This document shows positions 1 through 12,926 of a stretch of 64,000 bases of DNA, piece after piece. The translations under genes and the position numbers were made by a program. Positions within the stretch are counted from its first letter, which is position 1. Each line of letters starts with the position of its first letter. The stretch comes from Otatea glauca. Taxonomy: Eukaryota > Streptophyta > Magnoliopsida > Poales > Poaceae. The stretch lies in NCBI GenBank assembly GCA_036346275.1, contig CM070723.1, positions 54,638,743 through 54,702,742 on the forward strand, given 5' to 3'. The notes under the pieces are model-generated. The model had not been told where the DNA came from. It searched no databases and saw only the letters and a list, made by a program, of their open reading frames with translations.

Positions 1-3000
1 AAACAAACAAAATATAAAAATAAGTTTGAGATGCAACCTTTAATTTAAAATTTAATTTCCAGAGTTTCCTTAATTATTAATTTTTCGTGAGTTTTGCTCT
101 AACAGAAAAGAAATATATATTGAACTGGTAAAATGGAAAAAGTAAAAAGATAAAAATCAAAAACCAATAAAACCTGTACAAATCTTAGATAACTCCCAAA
201 TCCATCCAGGATCTTGATTATGCAACTTGCATTGATCAGGATCAATAAAATAAAATAGAAAGACAAAAATAACCCTGTCTAGATACTCTGAACCGACAGT
301 GTAAGAATTCTTTAGAAATCACTGGACCATAACTAGAGTTGAAATTTTAACCATGCCGACATGCTTGTCTTATCTATGTCTGCTAAAAATATCAAGAGTT
401 TATCCCATTATTTTTTAATTTTAAAAATTCATACAGAGAAATTGAAAAACTGAAAAATGGTAATGTCAGAATTATTAAACTTAAAATATACAATATAAAA
501 ACTTGAAAATTTTATATCATGTCAATAATTCCATTCCAGAACTTCATAAAAAGTTTCATAAAATAAGAAACTTATTTGATCTTAAATTAAAGAAAATTCA
601 GAATCAACAGAAAATAACAACTATACATTGTCAGATTTTTATTAATACTTTTATAAATAATTTGTATCTGAAAAGTTTCTTGATCCTCCCTATTCCTTGC
701 CGACCTACACAAAAAGGTTTATAAAATTTCAAATCTGTTTCCTGACCCATACTTTGATTTTTGTCTCGTGCTGTCCAGAGTCTTCTTCCATTCTACCTTT
801 GCCTTTCACTGACTTGTGGGCCCACTTGCTGCAGCTAGCCTTTGACGACTTCCCTCACCACCTCTGACTACCATGTGCTCTTTCCCCACCTGTCAGCTTC
901 ATCTTCTCCTTCCTTCTTTTTCTTCCGTTCCTCTCTGTCTCTCTCTCGCAGCGGCCCAGGCGAGCCGCACCGCCTTCCTTCTTGTCATCTTCTCGCCGCA
1001 ATTGTGCAAGCCCGAGGCCGCCTCATCACCGCCGTCCCTGCCAGCTCACTGCATCGGTGATAATTCCCTCTGGCTACGCCAGATAAGGCCAAGAAGACTC
1101 GCGCACCGAACCGCCTCTGCCGGAACGCTGTCGCGACAAGAATACCGCAAGTAACTTCTTTGCCACGGCATGAGTAGGGCAACAAGTTGCAACCCAGCCG
1201 ACCCCTGAACGCTCCAAGCTACCACGGCAGCCTTTTCTCTAGGAATTCGCCGCCATGGCAGCAAATATCTCATGCTTGTCTCAGCCGCCAATTACAGCCG
1301 GGTTCAAACCTGGCTCGACCGACTTCATTGGCTATTTAAGCACCTCAGAATCCCGGCTAGTGCCTACGCTCACCTCCCAGTTTGCCCAAAGCCAAAACTC
1401 CACTCGGCCTCCACCTTCTTCCCCAATTCCGCGACCAACCAGAAAAAGAGGGGAAACCTCAATCTCCTTCTCTGGTGAACCACAACCCGAACCATATGAT
1501 CTGGAGCTTCCTCACAACACCCAGCACCATTCCCCACCTTCAATTGAAACTCATCCTCTCCGGCAAGCTTCCACGCCGTGTTCCTCCGCCATGGATGCCG
1601 GCGCACAGTGAAAACCCGAACCAGTTACTCATCTCTTTGAATAACTGGCAAAATAGGATCCTTGTAGCATGTTGATGCTCGTCCAATCCTTAGCTTTCAT
1701 CAAATCACTTCAAAAACCAACGTTCTTGTCGCCGGCCATGGCGCCACCGCCCCTTCACGGTGGCAGACTTGCTCCAGCCACCTCCGACCGAATCGATTCC
1801 ACCCCCATGTGCGCATAGACATGCTGGTGATCATGGCGGAGCCGATTCACCTCCTCCGGTGCCCCCTCGCCGCCGGCGAGCTCAGATGAACTCTTCTCTA
1901 TTTCGGGCCACTGACCAACAGGCCCCACTCGTCAGTCTTCGCGTGCGGTGGCGCTGCACCATGCCCCACTGTCACCATGATCACACGCTCACACAGACCA
2001 CAAGGTCGATCTCGATGCACGCGGTCTCTCATTGCCAGCCGGGGCCCAGCCGTCGGTGCCTCAGCTCAGTCAGGCCCAAAAGAGGAAAACGTATTCGAAG
2101 CCCGAAGGCGTATTTCCCCTTTTTGGTAATATTTCTATTTTTGTATTTTCCTAAACCGAATACATTCAAAAGCTTATAAGTTTTGAACCATTAGTCCAAA
2201 TGAGATGAAGTAAATTTCTAAATTCATGATAAATCCTTTAGATTCATAATATACAAAAATATTTTACAAATGAACTATATTTAAATTTTAAATTCAATTT
2301 AAAGAAAAGGATCAAAAGAATGCTATATGTAGATTTTTTGCAAATAAACTCCAATTTGAATGAAATCAATTTTGTTAGAAACCTTGAGTCTTTAAGAACC
2401 TGAATATGCAAAATTATTTAGGTTTTGATTTTATTTACATCATTTTCTAAAGTAAGTTGTTTCCAATGTGTTAAATATTCAAATAAGAATATCTTTTGCA
2501 AAAATGGTTAAATTCATGTCAAATAAGTTTCAGTGTGTTAAAAAGTTATTAATCTACTTAGATCTGCAAAAATATTTAGAATTGAATCTAGTTTGAATTA
2601 AATTTGAAGATAGATTACTTTCCAATGTATAGAAATCAAAATAAATGCATACAAGTTCAAATAATGGTAAAATGATTCCTAGGTATTTAATAAAACCATA
2701 ATACTCCTGTTATGCAAGAATATCTCATGCTTGTGAAAATTTGGATTAAGTGTACATTAAATCTTAATGTTTACTTATATGGAAAATATCTCAGATAAAA
2801 GCAAAATACTGTGAAACCAACTTTAAAATACTCTTAGTGATGTCTCATGCTAATGCCAGAAAAATGAATAAATAATCATGTAAGGGTCACTCACAAACTA
2901 AGAACAAAAATTGGACCTTGTCATGTAAAAGTTATAATCACTTAAGCATTTTCAACAGCCCGTAGAATATCTCGTCTTAATGCAAATTTTATCAAGATCA

Positions 3001-4215
3001 ATTGAGAAACAATATTTAAGATATGTACTACCATAATATAGAAAAATATTTTATTTTTAACTTGCTTTGCATCTGAATCCGGCTAATCCAATACCCTTAA
3101 GTAATATGGTTGTCATAACCCTTAATATCATATAAGCTTTTTCAACAATGAATATGACGTCTCGTCTAAACACTAAAATGTATGAAATTAGCTTAGAAAT
3201 GTTCTCCAAAGTATAGACTATAATATTCTGAAGAAATAATCTTATTTCATCATGTTTTGCATATAAATCCTATTAGCCAAATAACCGTAAGTATTATGTT
3301 TTATGGACTCAATTATATGAATAAGCAAACTTTGAAATAATAAACAAATATGTAATTTGTATCACCAGAATCTTCTTAAAAACCTTGAGTACATAATTAG
3401 TAGCCTAACTCAACAGATCTAACTTATATGAAACCTTCTCATGCAAATCGTTTGTAGTCAAAGAACTATTCATGCATAGCATGTAACATGTTGTCTAATA
3501 TCTTAAGCTTATTAATCCAAATAATTTTAGCATCTATAATTCGAAGATATAAATGCAAGAATTCATAATTTTAGCCTCTTGAATTCATAATTCAATAATA
3601 GATAATAAAAGAAACCATGATTGTTCATCATGAAAAGTCATTAACAATATGAATGTGTATTCGACTATAATGCAAGAACAGGAAATCCTCCCACACAAAC
3701 CCTAAGTTACACTTGTTTTCTACAGTTAATTTTATTTGATTCTTCATCTGACTTCTTTTTGCCTTTATTGAATTTGTTGTGTTCTTCGTTCACCACGTGT
3801 AGAACCCGACGATAATGATTCTATCATCGATGTCAACTACGACCTCGACTTCGTCGTAAGCAATAAATAAGCAAGGCAAGCACCCCCTTTGATCATATTG
3901 ATCCCAGTTTTATAAATGTTTTCTTAAATATTTTACTGCATACTTTATTTTTATTAAAGTCTACTATATTATGGGTATTGGTAGTTGTACCTGTAGTTAC
4001 AAAGCACTTCCTTGATAAGTATGGATTTGTGAACCTTGATAACCCTAGAATAATTTAGACAATAATTGATGTCAATCTGGGTTACTCACACTTAGAGTCA
4101 TGCTTATGAAACATAAAACTTTGACACTATTAAAAATGTTGGATATGACATTTAATGGTTATGACCATCTTATGGTTGGTATTTTGATCAAAAATGAAAA
4201 TAAAACTATGGTTTT

Positions 4216-4291
4216 GATGCGGGCAATTATTAGCAATAGCCGGATTGCATGTCTTTGCACGTAGTATAGAGTGGAGATTATTGCCCGTGTC
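4216..4291 (+). other. Conserved 76-nt three-stem structure in LTR (copy 1)
   Basis: A 12-bp outer stem pairs GATGCGGGCAAT with ATTGCCCGTGTC, using two G-T wobbles. It encloses a small hairpin around AATA and a second TGCA...TGCA hairpin. The same structure occurs at 11720, 15591, 25135 (minus) and 40205 (minus), with paired changes in the outer stem. Its function is unknown; it could act as structured RNA in the LTR transcript or as a DNA hairpin. Confidence 0.6.
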
Positions 4292-5059
4292 AGATTAAGG
4301 ACCGAACTATGGGTTGTTTTCAGGCCAAGAATTACCGTACAACCATAAGTGCTGGTATGTGACAGCCTTAAACCAATTAAGTTATCTAGTTTAACTTTGC
4401 ACATTGGAAGCCTGGAGCAGTACGAGCTGTTTCTTAATGAATTGCTCGAAGGGCGTCCACACCGAGGTGATCATGGATCAAACGTTATCGATACACCGTG
4501 TACGCCGTACTCGGGAAGTTCCATCATTTCTATGCTCTGAGTTCTTCTGCCGTAGTATGGGTTTAACGTCCCGGAGCAGGTGCAAAGTTAACCTACGTAA
4601 TGTAAAGGTTTCCGTCATGAACATTCTGGCCACTACGCCAAAGGTGCGTGAAATATGCGGCAAAAGGAAAAGGTCATGACTTGTGGGTAATGATGTACAC
4701 CTCTGCAGAGTGTAAAACTAATCGATTAGCCGTACCCGCGGTTATGGAAACTTGGTAAAGTCATCACATAGTTAGTTGATTTTATTTTCATAAAATCTGG
4801 TTTCTACTGTGTGTCGGTAATATTTACTGTGTGTCAGTGGGAATGGTTTGTGGAGATGGTCAGGATACCCAGGTTCGTGATTCCACTTACTCGTACTTTA
4901 CATACTGTTATTTCAGTATTAAATTGCTTTTACTTAAAGAATTGTTTCGCAATCTACTATTCTGTATTTACATTTCAAATGGGCTTTATGCAAACTAACC
5001 ATACTAGCCTTTCCTTTGATATGGCTTGCATATATCATAGGTTTTGCAAAAGTCTTACG

Positions 5060-5100
5060 GAGTACGAAAGTACTCACCCTTGCTTAATTGTTGTTTTTAG
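5060..5100 (+). promoter_or_regulatory. GNRA-type hairpin followed by splice-acceptor-like site in LTR
   Basis: GAGTAC-GAAA-GTACTC is a perfect 6-bp stem with a GAAA loop at 5060-5075. A pyrimidine-rich tract follows and ends in TTTTTAG at 5100, before GTGAAG. The hairpin recurs at 12569, 24332 (minus) and 39401 (minus, looser loop). The acceptor-like tract recurs in all five long LTRs. It may be a 3' splice site of an LTR leader intron (inference). Confidence 0.45.
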
Positions 5101-5422
5101 GTGAAGAATCAGATTAGCTCGATGAAACATAATTGTCACAGGACTCGGGATTGTTAACGATGAAGTTTTTCTAGGGATTATGCCTTGTCAGTTGCCTGAG
5201 GGTTGGATGGGCACACTACGAGAATTTTAATCCTTTTCGTTGCATTTCACTTTGTATTGTAAGATCTTATTGTATAAGTTACCATTATCATTTGGAATAA
5301 AGAGTATGGATGTGATATCAATTGTTGTAAATGTGCGTGCTAGCCACTGATCATGGGACTAGTACTATATGCACATGAGATTTCCATTTTTGCATTTGTG
5401 TGAAAATTGGGGTCATTACAGT

Positions 5423-5434
5423 TGGTATCAGAGC
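5423..5434 (+). other. Primer-binding site (initiator Met tRNA type)
   Basis: TGGTATCAGAGC begins two bases after the LTR terminus TTACA. This is the standard plant primer-binding site complementary to the 3' end of methionine tRNA. It fixes the 3' edge of the 5' LTR at 5420 and the plus orientation of the element. Confidence 0.93.
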
Positions 5435-7454
5435 CATGCTGACTGCAGGATAAACCCTAGAATGGTCATTAGTATTAGTGGATCAAATGCAAAATTTATT
5501 TTCAAAAGTTATTATAATTGCAAAATGTAGCCATTTCTATTCTCTCCTTCCTAAAATCTTACTCTTACCCCTATTTTCATTTTGGTTTGTAAAACAAATT
5601 CCTCTTTCCTTAAAATAAGTCTCGTCCATAGTTTATCTTTGCTATTTGCTTCCAAAGTTGTCCGAGAGATGTCGCTACCGTTCTTTATGCTCAGCTAATG
5701 AAGACTACGTCTACGTCGACAACCTCAAGGAAGACGGGACATACCACTTCGTTACCCCGACAAGGTAGAAGTAAAGACTGAAGATTCTACTTCATGAAGA
5801 GCTGGTATCATCCGACAGTAAAACATGGAAGATTAGAGTATATTAGGATCTTCGTTAAGAAAAGAACCCCTGCACATAGACTCATTATTTCGGTTTAGCT
5901 ATACAAAGCATTTTTATGTAGTGTTTATATCTTGTTATTTGCATTTGATTTTTATTCTCTGTCTGGGCTGATTTACGTGTAAACATAACTTTTAAGTTAA
6001 AGTTTCACAATGAGTTGCCCTTATGTATGAATTCAGAAACCGCAACCCGTAGGCTTAAAAGAAATATCATAAAACAACTTACCTTTTCTTTCTATAGCAT
6101 TTCTTACAAACTTATCTCTTCTTTCTATAGAATTTCTCACAACTTATCTTTTCTTTTTGTAGAAAAATCTCACCTGTATGTTCTTCTAATTCCTAATCTT
6201 TTCTAAAAATCCAGCCAGATTAGAATTGATAGAACAGCCTCCATTATTGCATTAGCAACCATCGAGAATACCTAAACCGCGTTGAACCAACCATTATTCA
6301 ATCCTCCCCGCAAACATCACCTAACCATGTTGATGAGTCTGAAGACACTTCATGTCGCCACTTCGCTGACTGTATGATTGCAAGTCGAAGCTAAGATGGT
6401 CGTGAGTTTCTGAGGACTAAAAAGGAGTCCCAGAAGAAGAAATTCCGACGACATCAAGTCACTCCATGAAGAATTAAAGACCAACATCGTTAGGAAAAAA
6501 GATAAGTTAGCGAATGAAAAAAAAATTAGACCTTCTATGCACTTGATTGAATTTAAAGTCTTTACGTGCTGTTAAACATTTGTTGTGAATCTTTTGTATT
6601 GCTTCTCGGGATGCACTCGTGAATGCTCGACATAAGTTGAAACTTCACGACGTGACAACCTTTAATTAATAAGAAAATCTAATCGAGAAAATTTTAATGA
6701 ACGGAATGTTACCTAAACAATATGAACTGAATTCTAATAAACAAAAGATAGTCTTGAATTAGATTGCTATCTAATAATCATCCCTTTCCTTTTAGATTGC
6801 TAAAAATCTAACAATACAAGGTTTTAATGGACAAAAGATAACTCAGTAAAACTATTCTCTTATAATTATCTCATCTTCTCTAATCTATGGAAGCTTTAAA
6901 TAGCAAAAGGATTTTAAAGAATTAAAAGTTACTTTATAATCAAACCAATTATCATCTTAACCCTTCTATCTTTGCATATTCATCGAATAATTCCAAAGTC
7001 AAGCTCCTTGATCTTAACCACCTCTTGATCATCATTTTCATCAGTGAATCTTGATCATCACTTTCATCCGTAAATTTTGATCATCCATTTCATCAGTAAA
7101 CAACCCTTTGTTCTCCTAATAAGACGAACAGCATCACCTGCATCAACTGTGAAGAACTTGAATGCATCGCCAACATCTGCCAAGAAGAATTCTACTACTT
7201 ACCAAATTCAAAGAAGTCAGCATCAACCCCCAAGCCGTCTAAGTGATCTTGACGATAATCTGGGATAGCTCATCAAACTTGTACGCTCTCTCATAAACGC
7301 CAACAGCTACAAGTTAAAGTCTCTCTCTCGTTGATGCTCGCGTCAATGCTAAGTTTGGGAACCAGCACCTTCAGTGTTGAGTTCCTAGAGCAATCCTTGT
7401 TTCAACATCAAGCTATTAAACATAAACCTCTTTTTCATGCGATTGCACTTAACG

Positions 7455-7740
7455 CATTTATCATACCCTGTGTTTGTGTATTCAATTCTTTCAAATCATT
7501 CCTTTTAACTTTGCAAAATGAGTACGTCCTTTGTGTACTCAATTCCTTCAATTAATCGTTTTGATTTTGTAAATTGAGTACTTCCTTTGCGTATTCAATT
7601 ATTGCAATCATTCCTTTTGATTTTGAGTACATCCTTTGCGTATTCAATTTCTACGATCATTCCTTTTGATTTTGAATATGTCCCTTGTGTATTCATATCT
7701 AGCAATTAATCATTTTGATTTTGAGCATTCATTCCTTCAT
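7455..7740 (+). repeat. Minisatellite of 49-56-bp units inside the retrotransposon
   Basis: Four to five diverged units share GAGTAC.TCCTTTG.GTATTC followed by CATTCCTTTTGATTTT. Units start near 7520, 7576, 7625 and 7674, with a weaker one near 7462. The region is non-coding. Confidence 0.7.
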
Positions 7741-7880
7741 GATCAAGATTGTTGTCAATTCCAATCAAAATCAAAACCCTTTGCATTCCAAGATGATTGG
7801 AAAAATCATATCATCGGAATCATCCCGTGCTCCTCTTATCACTCCCTAGACCTGCGAATCTCGGGGACGAGATTCCTGTT

Positions 7881-7893
7881 AAGGGGGGTAGTC
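7881..7893 (+). other. Polypurine tract
   Basis: AAGGGGGGTAGTC lies directly before the TGCAACATCC start of the 3' LTR. It is the plus-strand priming site, and its position fixes the LTR start at 7894. Confidence 0.85.
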
Positions 7894-10800
7894 TGCAACA
7901 TCCCACAAAATTCAAAAATATGAAAAATAAAAAAAGTTTGAAATTTAAAAATATAATTGAATTAAAAATTTTAATTGGAATTAATATTTTGATTTTAAAC
8001 AATATCTTTTCTTCTTTTCTTGCATTCTAGTCTTAAGAAAAGAAAGATTTCCTTTAATAAAACTATTTCTTCAAAACAAAAAAAATATAAAAATAAGTTT
8101 GAGATGCAACCTTTAATTTAAAATTTAATTTCCTGAGTTTTCTTAATTATTAATTTTTCCTGAGTTTTGCTCTAAAAGAAAAGAAATATATATTGAACTA
8201 GTAAAATGGTAAAAGTAAAAAGATAAAAATCCAAAACCAATAAAACCTGTACAAATCTTAGATAAATCCCAGATCCATCCAGGATCTTGATTATGGAACT
8301 TGCATTGATCAGGATCAATAAAATAAAATAGAAAGACAAAAATAACCCTGTCTAGATACTCTGAACTGATAGTGTAAGAATTCTTTAGAAATCACTGGAC
8401 CATAACTAGAGTTGCAATTTTAACCATGCCGACATTCTTGTCTTATATATGTCTGATAAAAATATCAAGAGTTTATCCCATAATGTAATAATTTTAAAAA
8501 TTCATAGACAGAGAAAATGAAAAACTGAAAATGGTAATGTCAGAATTATTAAACTTAAAATATACAATATAAAAACTTTAAAATTTTATATCATGTCAAT
8601 AATTCCATTCCAGATCTTCATAAAAAGTTTCATAAAATAATAAAATATTTTGATCTTAAATTAAATAAAATTTAGAATCAACAAAAAATAATAACTATAT
8701 ATTGTCAGATTTTTATTAATACTTTTATAAATAATTTTTATCTAAAAATTTTACCGGATCCTTATCTATTCCTTGCCGACCTACACAAAAAGTTTTATAA
8801 AATTGCAAATCGGTCTGCTAACCCATACTTTGATTTTTGTCTCGTGTTGTCCAGAGTCTTCTTCCATTCTACCTTTGCCTTTCACTGACTTGTGGGCCCA
8901 CTTGCTGCAGCTAGCCTTTGCCGACTTCCCTCACCACCTCTGACTGCCATGTGGACTCTTGCCCCACCTGTCAGCTTCATCTTCTCCTTCCTTCTTTTTC
9001 TTCCGTTCCTCTCTGTCTCTCTCTCGCAGCCGCCCAGCCGAGCCGCACCGCCTTCCTTCTTGTCATCTTCTCGCCGCAATTGTGCAAGCCCGAGGCCGCC
9101 TCATCACCGCCGTCCCTGCCAGCTCACTGCTTCGGTGATAATTCCCTCTGGCTGCGCTTGATAAGGCCAAGAAGACTCGCGCACCGAACCGCCTCTGCTC
9201 GAACGCTGTCGCGACAAGAATATCGCAAGCAACTTCTCTGCCACGGCATGAGTTGGGCAACAAGTTGCAACCCAGCCGACCCCTGACTGCTCCAAGCTGC
9301 CACGGCAGCCTTTTCTCTAGGAATTCGCCGCCACAGCAGCAAATATCTCATGCATGTCTCGGCCGCCAATTGCAGCCGGGTTCAAACCTGGCTCGACCGA
9401 CTTCATTGGCTATTTAAGCACCTCATAATCCCGGCTAGCGCCTACGCTCACCTCCCAGTTTGCCCAAAGCCAAAACTCCACTCGGCCTCCACCTTCTTCC
9501 CCAATTCCGCGACCAACCAGAAAAAGAGGGGAAACCTCAATCTCCTTCTATGGTGAACCACAACCCGAACCATATGATCTGAAGCTTCCTCACAACACCC
9601 AGCACCATTCCCCACCTTCAATTGAAACTCATCCTCTCCGGCAAGCCTCCGCGTCGTGTTCCTCCGCCATGGATGCCGGCGCACGGTGAAAACCCGAACC
9701 AGTTACTCATCTCTTTGAATAACTGGCAAAATAGGATCCTTGTAGCACGTTGATGCTCGTCCGATCCTTAGCTTTCATCAAATTACTTCAAAAACCAAGC
9801 TTCTTGCCACCGGCCATGGCGCCACCGCCCCTTCACGGTGGCAGACCTGCTCCGGCCACCTCCGGCTAAATCGATTCCACCCCCATGTGCGCATAGACAT
9901 GCTGGTGATCATGGCGGAGCCGATTCACCTCCTCCGGTGCCCCCTCGCCGCCGGCGAGCTCAGATGAACTCTTCTCTATTTCGGGCCGCTGACCAACAGG
10001 CCCCACTTGTCAGTCTTCGCGTGCGGTGGCGCTGCGCCTTGGCCCCCTTTGTCACCAAGATAATCGCTTAGCTCATGCCCGCAAGGCCAGATCTCGATGC
10101 TGCACGCGGCCTCTCATCGCCATCGGGCCCAGCCATCAGTGCCTCAGCTCAGTCGGGCCCAAAAGAGGAAAACGTATTCGAAGCCCGAAGGCGTATTTTC
10201 CCTTTTTGGTAATATTTCTATTTTCTGTATTTTCCTAAACCGAATACATTCAAATGCTTATAAGTTTTGAACCATTAGTCCAAATGAGATGAAGTAAATT
10301 TCTAAATTCATGATAAATCCTTTATATTCATAATATACAAAAATATTTTACAAATGAACTATATTTAAATTTTAAATTCAATTTAAAGCAAAGGATCAAA
10401 AGAATGCTATATGTAGAATTTTTGCAAATAAACTCCAATTTGAATGAAATCAATTTTTTTAGAAACCTTAAGTCGTCAAGAACCTAAATATTCAAAATTA
10501 TTTTGGTTTTGATTTGATTTACATCATTTTCTAAAGTAAGTTGTTTCCAATGTGTTAAATATTCAAATATGAATATCTTTTGCAAAAATGGTTAAATTCA
10601 TGTCAAATCAGTTTCAGTGTTTTAAAAATTTATTAATCTACTTAGATCTGCAAAAATATTTAGAATTGAATCTAGTTTGAATTAAATTTGAAGATAGATT
10701 ACTTTCCAATGTATAGAAATCAAAATAAATGCATACAAGTTCAAATAATGGTAAAATGATTCCTAGGTCTTTAATAAAACCATAATACCCCTGTTATGCA

Positions 10801-12926
10801 AGAATATCTCATGCTTGTGAAAATTTGGATTAAGTGTACATTAAATCTTAATGTTTACTTATATGGAAAATATCTCAGATAAAAGCAAAATACTGTGAAA
10901 CCAACTTTAAAATACTCTTAGTGATGTCTCATGCTAATGCCAGAAAAATGAATAAATAATCATGTAAGGGTCAGTCGCAAACTAAGAACAAAAATTGGAC
11001 CTTGTCACGTAAAAGTTATAATCACTTAAGCATTTTCAACAGCCCGTAGAATATCTCGTCTTAATACAAATTTTATCAAGATCAATTGAGAAACAATATT
11101 TAAGATATGTACTACCATAATATAGAAAAATATTTTATTTTCAACTTGCTTTGCATCTGAATCCGGCTAATCCAATACCCTTAAGTAATATAGTTGTCAT
11201 AACCCTTAATATCATATAAGCATTTTTGATTCTTCATCTGACTTCTTTTTGCCTTTATTGAATTTATTGTGTTGTGTACTTCGTTCACCACGTGTAGAAT
11301 CCGACGATAATGATTCTATCATCGATGTCAACTACGACCTCGACTTGTCGTAAGCAATAAATAAGCAAGGAAAGCATCCCCTTTGATCATATTGATCCCA
11401 GTTTTATAAATGTTTTCTTAAATGTTTTACTGCATACTTTATTTTTATTAAAATCTGCTATATTATGGGTATTGGTAGTTGTACCTGTAGTTACGTAGCA
11501 TTTCCTTGATAAGTATGGATTTGTGAACCTTGATAACCCTAGAATAATTTAGACAATAATTTATTTCATTCTGGGTTACTCACACTTAGAGTCATGCTTA
11601 GCCATGCTTATGAAACATAAAACTTTGACATTATTAAAAATGTTGGATATGACATTTAATGGGTATGACCATCTTATGGTTGGTATTTTGATCAAAAATG
11701 AAAATAAAACTATGGTTTTGATGCGGGCAATTATCGGCAATAGCCAGATTGCATGTCTTTGCACGTAGTATAGGGTGGAGATTATTGCCTGTGTCGGATT
11801 AAGGACCGAACTATGGGTTGTTTTCAAGCCAAGAATTACCGTACAACCACAAGTGCTGGTATGGGAAGGCCTTAAACCAATTAAGTTATCTAGTTTAACT
11901 TTGCACATTGGAAGCCTGGAGCAGTACGAGCTGTTTCTTAATGAATTGCTCGAAGGGACGTCCACACCGAGGTGATCATGGATCAAACGTTTACCGATAC
12001 ACCGGTGTACGCCGTACCCTGGGGAAGTTCCATCATTTCTATGCTCTGAGTTCTTCTGCCGTAGTATGGGTTTAACGTCCCGGAGCAGGTGCAAAGTTAA
12101 CCTACGTAATGTAAAGGTTTCCGTCATGAACATTCTGGCCACTACGCCAAAGGTGCGTGAAATATGCGGCAAAAGGAAAAGGTCATGACTTGTGGGTAAT
12201 GATGTACACCTCTGCAGAGTGTAAAACTAATCGATTAGCCGTACCCGCGGTTATGGAAACTTGGTAAAGTCATCACATAGTTAGTTGATTTTATTTTCAT
12301 AAAATCTGGTTTCTACTGTGTGTCGGTAATATTTACTGTGTGTCAGTGGGAATGGTTTGTGGAGATGGTCAGGATACCCAGGTTCGTGATTCCACTTACT
12401 CGTACTTTATATACTATTATTTCAGTATTAAATTGCTTTTACTTAAAGAATTGTTTCGCAATCTACTATTCTGTATTTACATTTCAAATTAGCTTTATGC
12501 AAACTAACCATACTAGCCTTTCCTTTGAAATGGCTTGCATATATCGTAGGTTTTGCAAAAGTCTTGCGGAGTACGAAAGTACTCACCCTTGCTTAATTGT
12601 TGTTTTTAGGTGAAGAATCAGATTAGCTCGATGAAACATAATTGTCGCAGGACTCGGGAATGTTAATGATGAAGTTTTTCTAGGGATTATGCCTTGTCAG
12701 TTGCCTGAGGGTTGGATGGGCACACTATGAGAATTTTAATCCTTTTCGCTGCATTTCACTCTGTATTGTAAGATCTTATTGTATAAGTTACCATTATTTG
12801 TAATAAAGAATATGGATGTGATATCAATTGTTGTAAATGTGCGTGCTAGCCACTGATCATGGGACAAGTACTGTATGCACATGAGATTTCTATTTTTGTA
12901 TTTGTGTGAAAATAGGGGTCATTACA
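7894..12926 (+). mobile_element. 3' LTR (5033 bp) of the large LTR retrotransposon
   Basis: It begins TGCAACATCC and ends TCATTACA, the TG...CA termini expected of an LTR. It aligns along its length with 1-5420. Relative to the 5' LTR it lacks about 590 bp near 11222. A GC-rich section with gene-like composition spans about 8880-10200. Differences from the 5' LTR are few (about 3% over the last 320 bp by eye), implying a fairly recent insertion. The bases after it (TAATT) should be the target duplication, but the partner is outside the window. Confidence 0.92.
11720..11795 (+). other. Conserved 76-nt three-stem structure in LTR (copy 2)
   Basis: Same position and length as the 4216 copy. The right arm reads ATTGCCTGTGTC, so one C becomes T and the pair becomes a G-T wobble. 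The inner hairpin is a full GGC-AATA-GCC. Confidence 0.6.

Larger units (their letters stand above)
1..5420 (+). mobile_element. 5' LTR (truncated by window edge) of a large LTR retrotransposon
   Basis: This block matches 8078-12926 almost base for base, with a few percent differences by eye. It ends in TTACA and is followed at once by a tRNA primer-binding site, which marks it as the 5' LTR. About 184 bp of its start lies outside the window. A GC-rich, gene-like promoter section spans roughly 780-2150 and the rest is AT-rich. A segment of about 590 bp (near 3138-3735) is missing from the 3' LTR, so the full 5' LTR would be about 5.6 kb. The long LTR, the TGYAACATCC start and the chromovirus-like polypurine tract suggest a Ty3/Gypsy Tekay-type family (inference). 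Short ORFs inside it are not considered genes. Confidence 0.9.
5421..7893 (+). mobile_element. Interior of non-autonomous LTR retrotransposon, no gag-pol
   Basis: The 2.47 kb between the two LTRs contains the primer-binding site at its left edge and a polypurine tract at its right edge. It has only short ORFs, none with recognisable gag, protease, RT, integrase or chromodomain motifs. The last ~70 bp before the tract resemble the end of Tekay-type polyprotein regions, including a GGGGACGAGATTCC stretch. I therefore read it as a non-autonomous derivative that must be mobilised by a related full element. An ~49-56-bp minisatellite lies at 7455-7740. Confidence 0.8.

Noticed and set aside
842..2179. 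Ser/Pro-rich ORFs repeated at 8892-10238
   Set aside because: Their repetition comes from the LTR duplication, and frames differ between the two copies, so it is not evidence for a gene.
11576..12172. 198-codon minus-strand ORF
   Set aside because: It is broken in the matching part of the 5' LTR (4159-4663) and overlaps the conserved hairpin region. No domain recognised.
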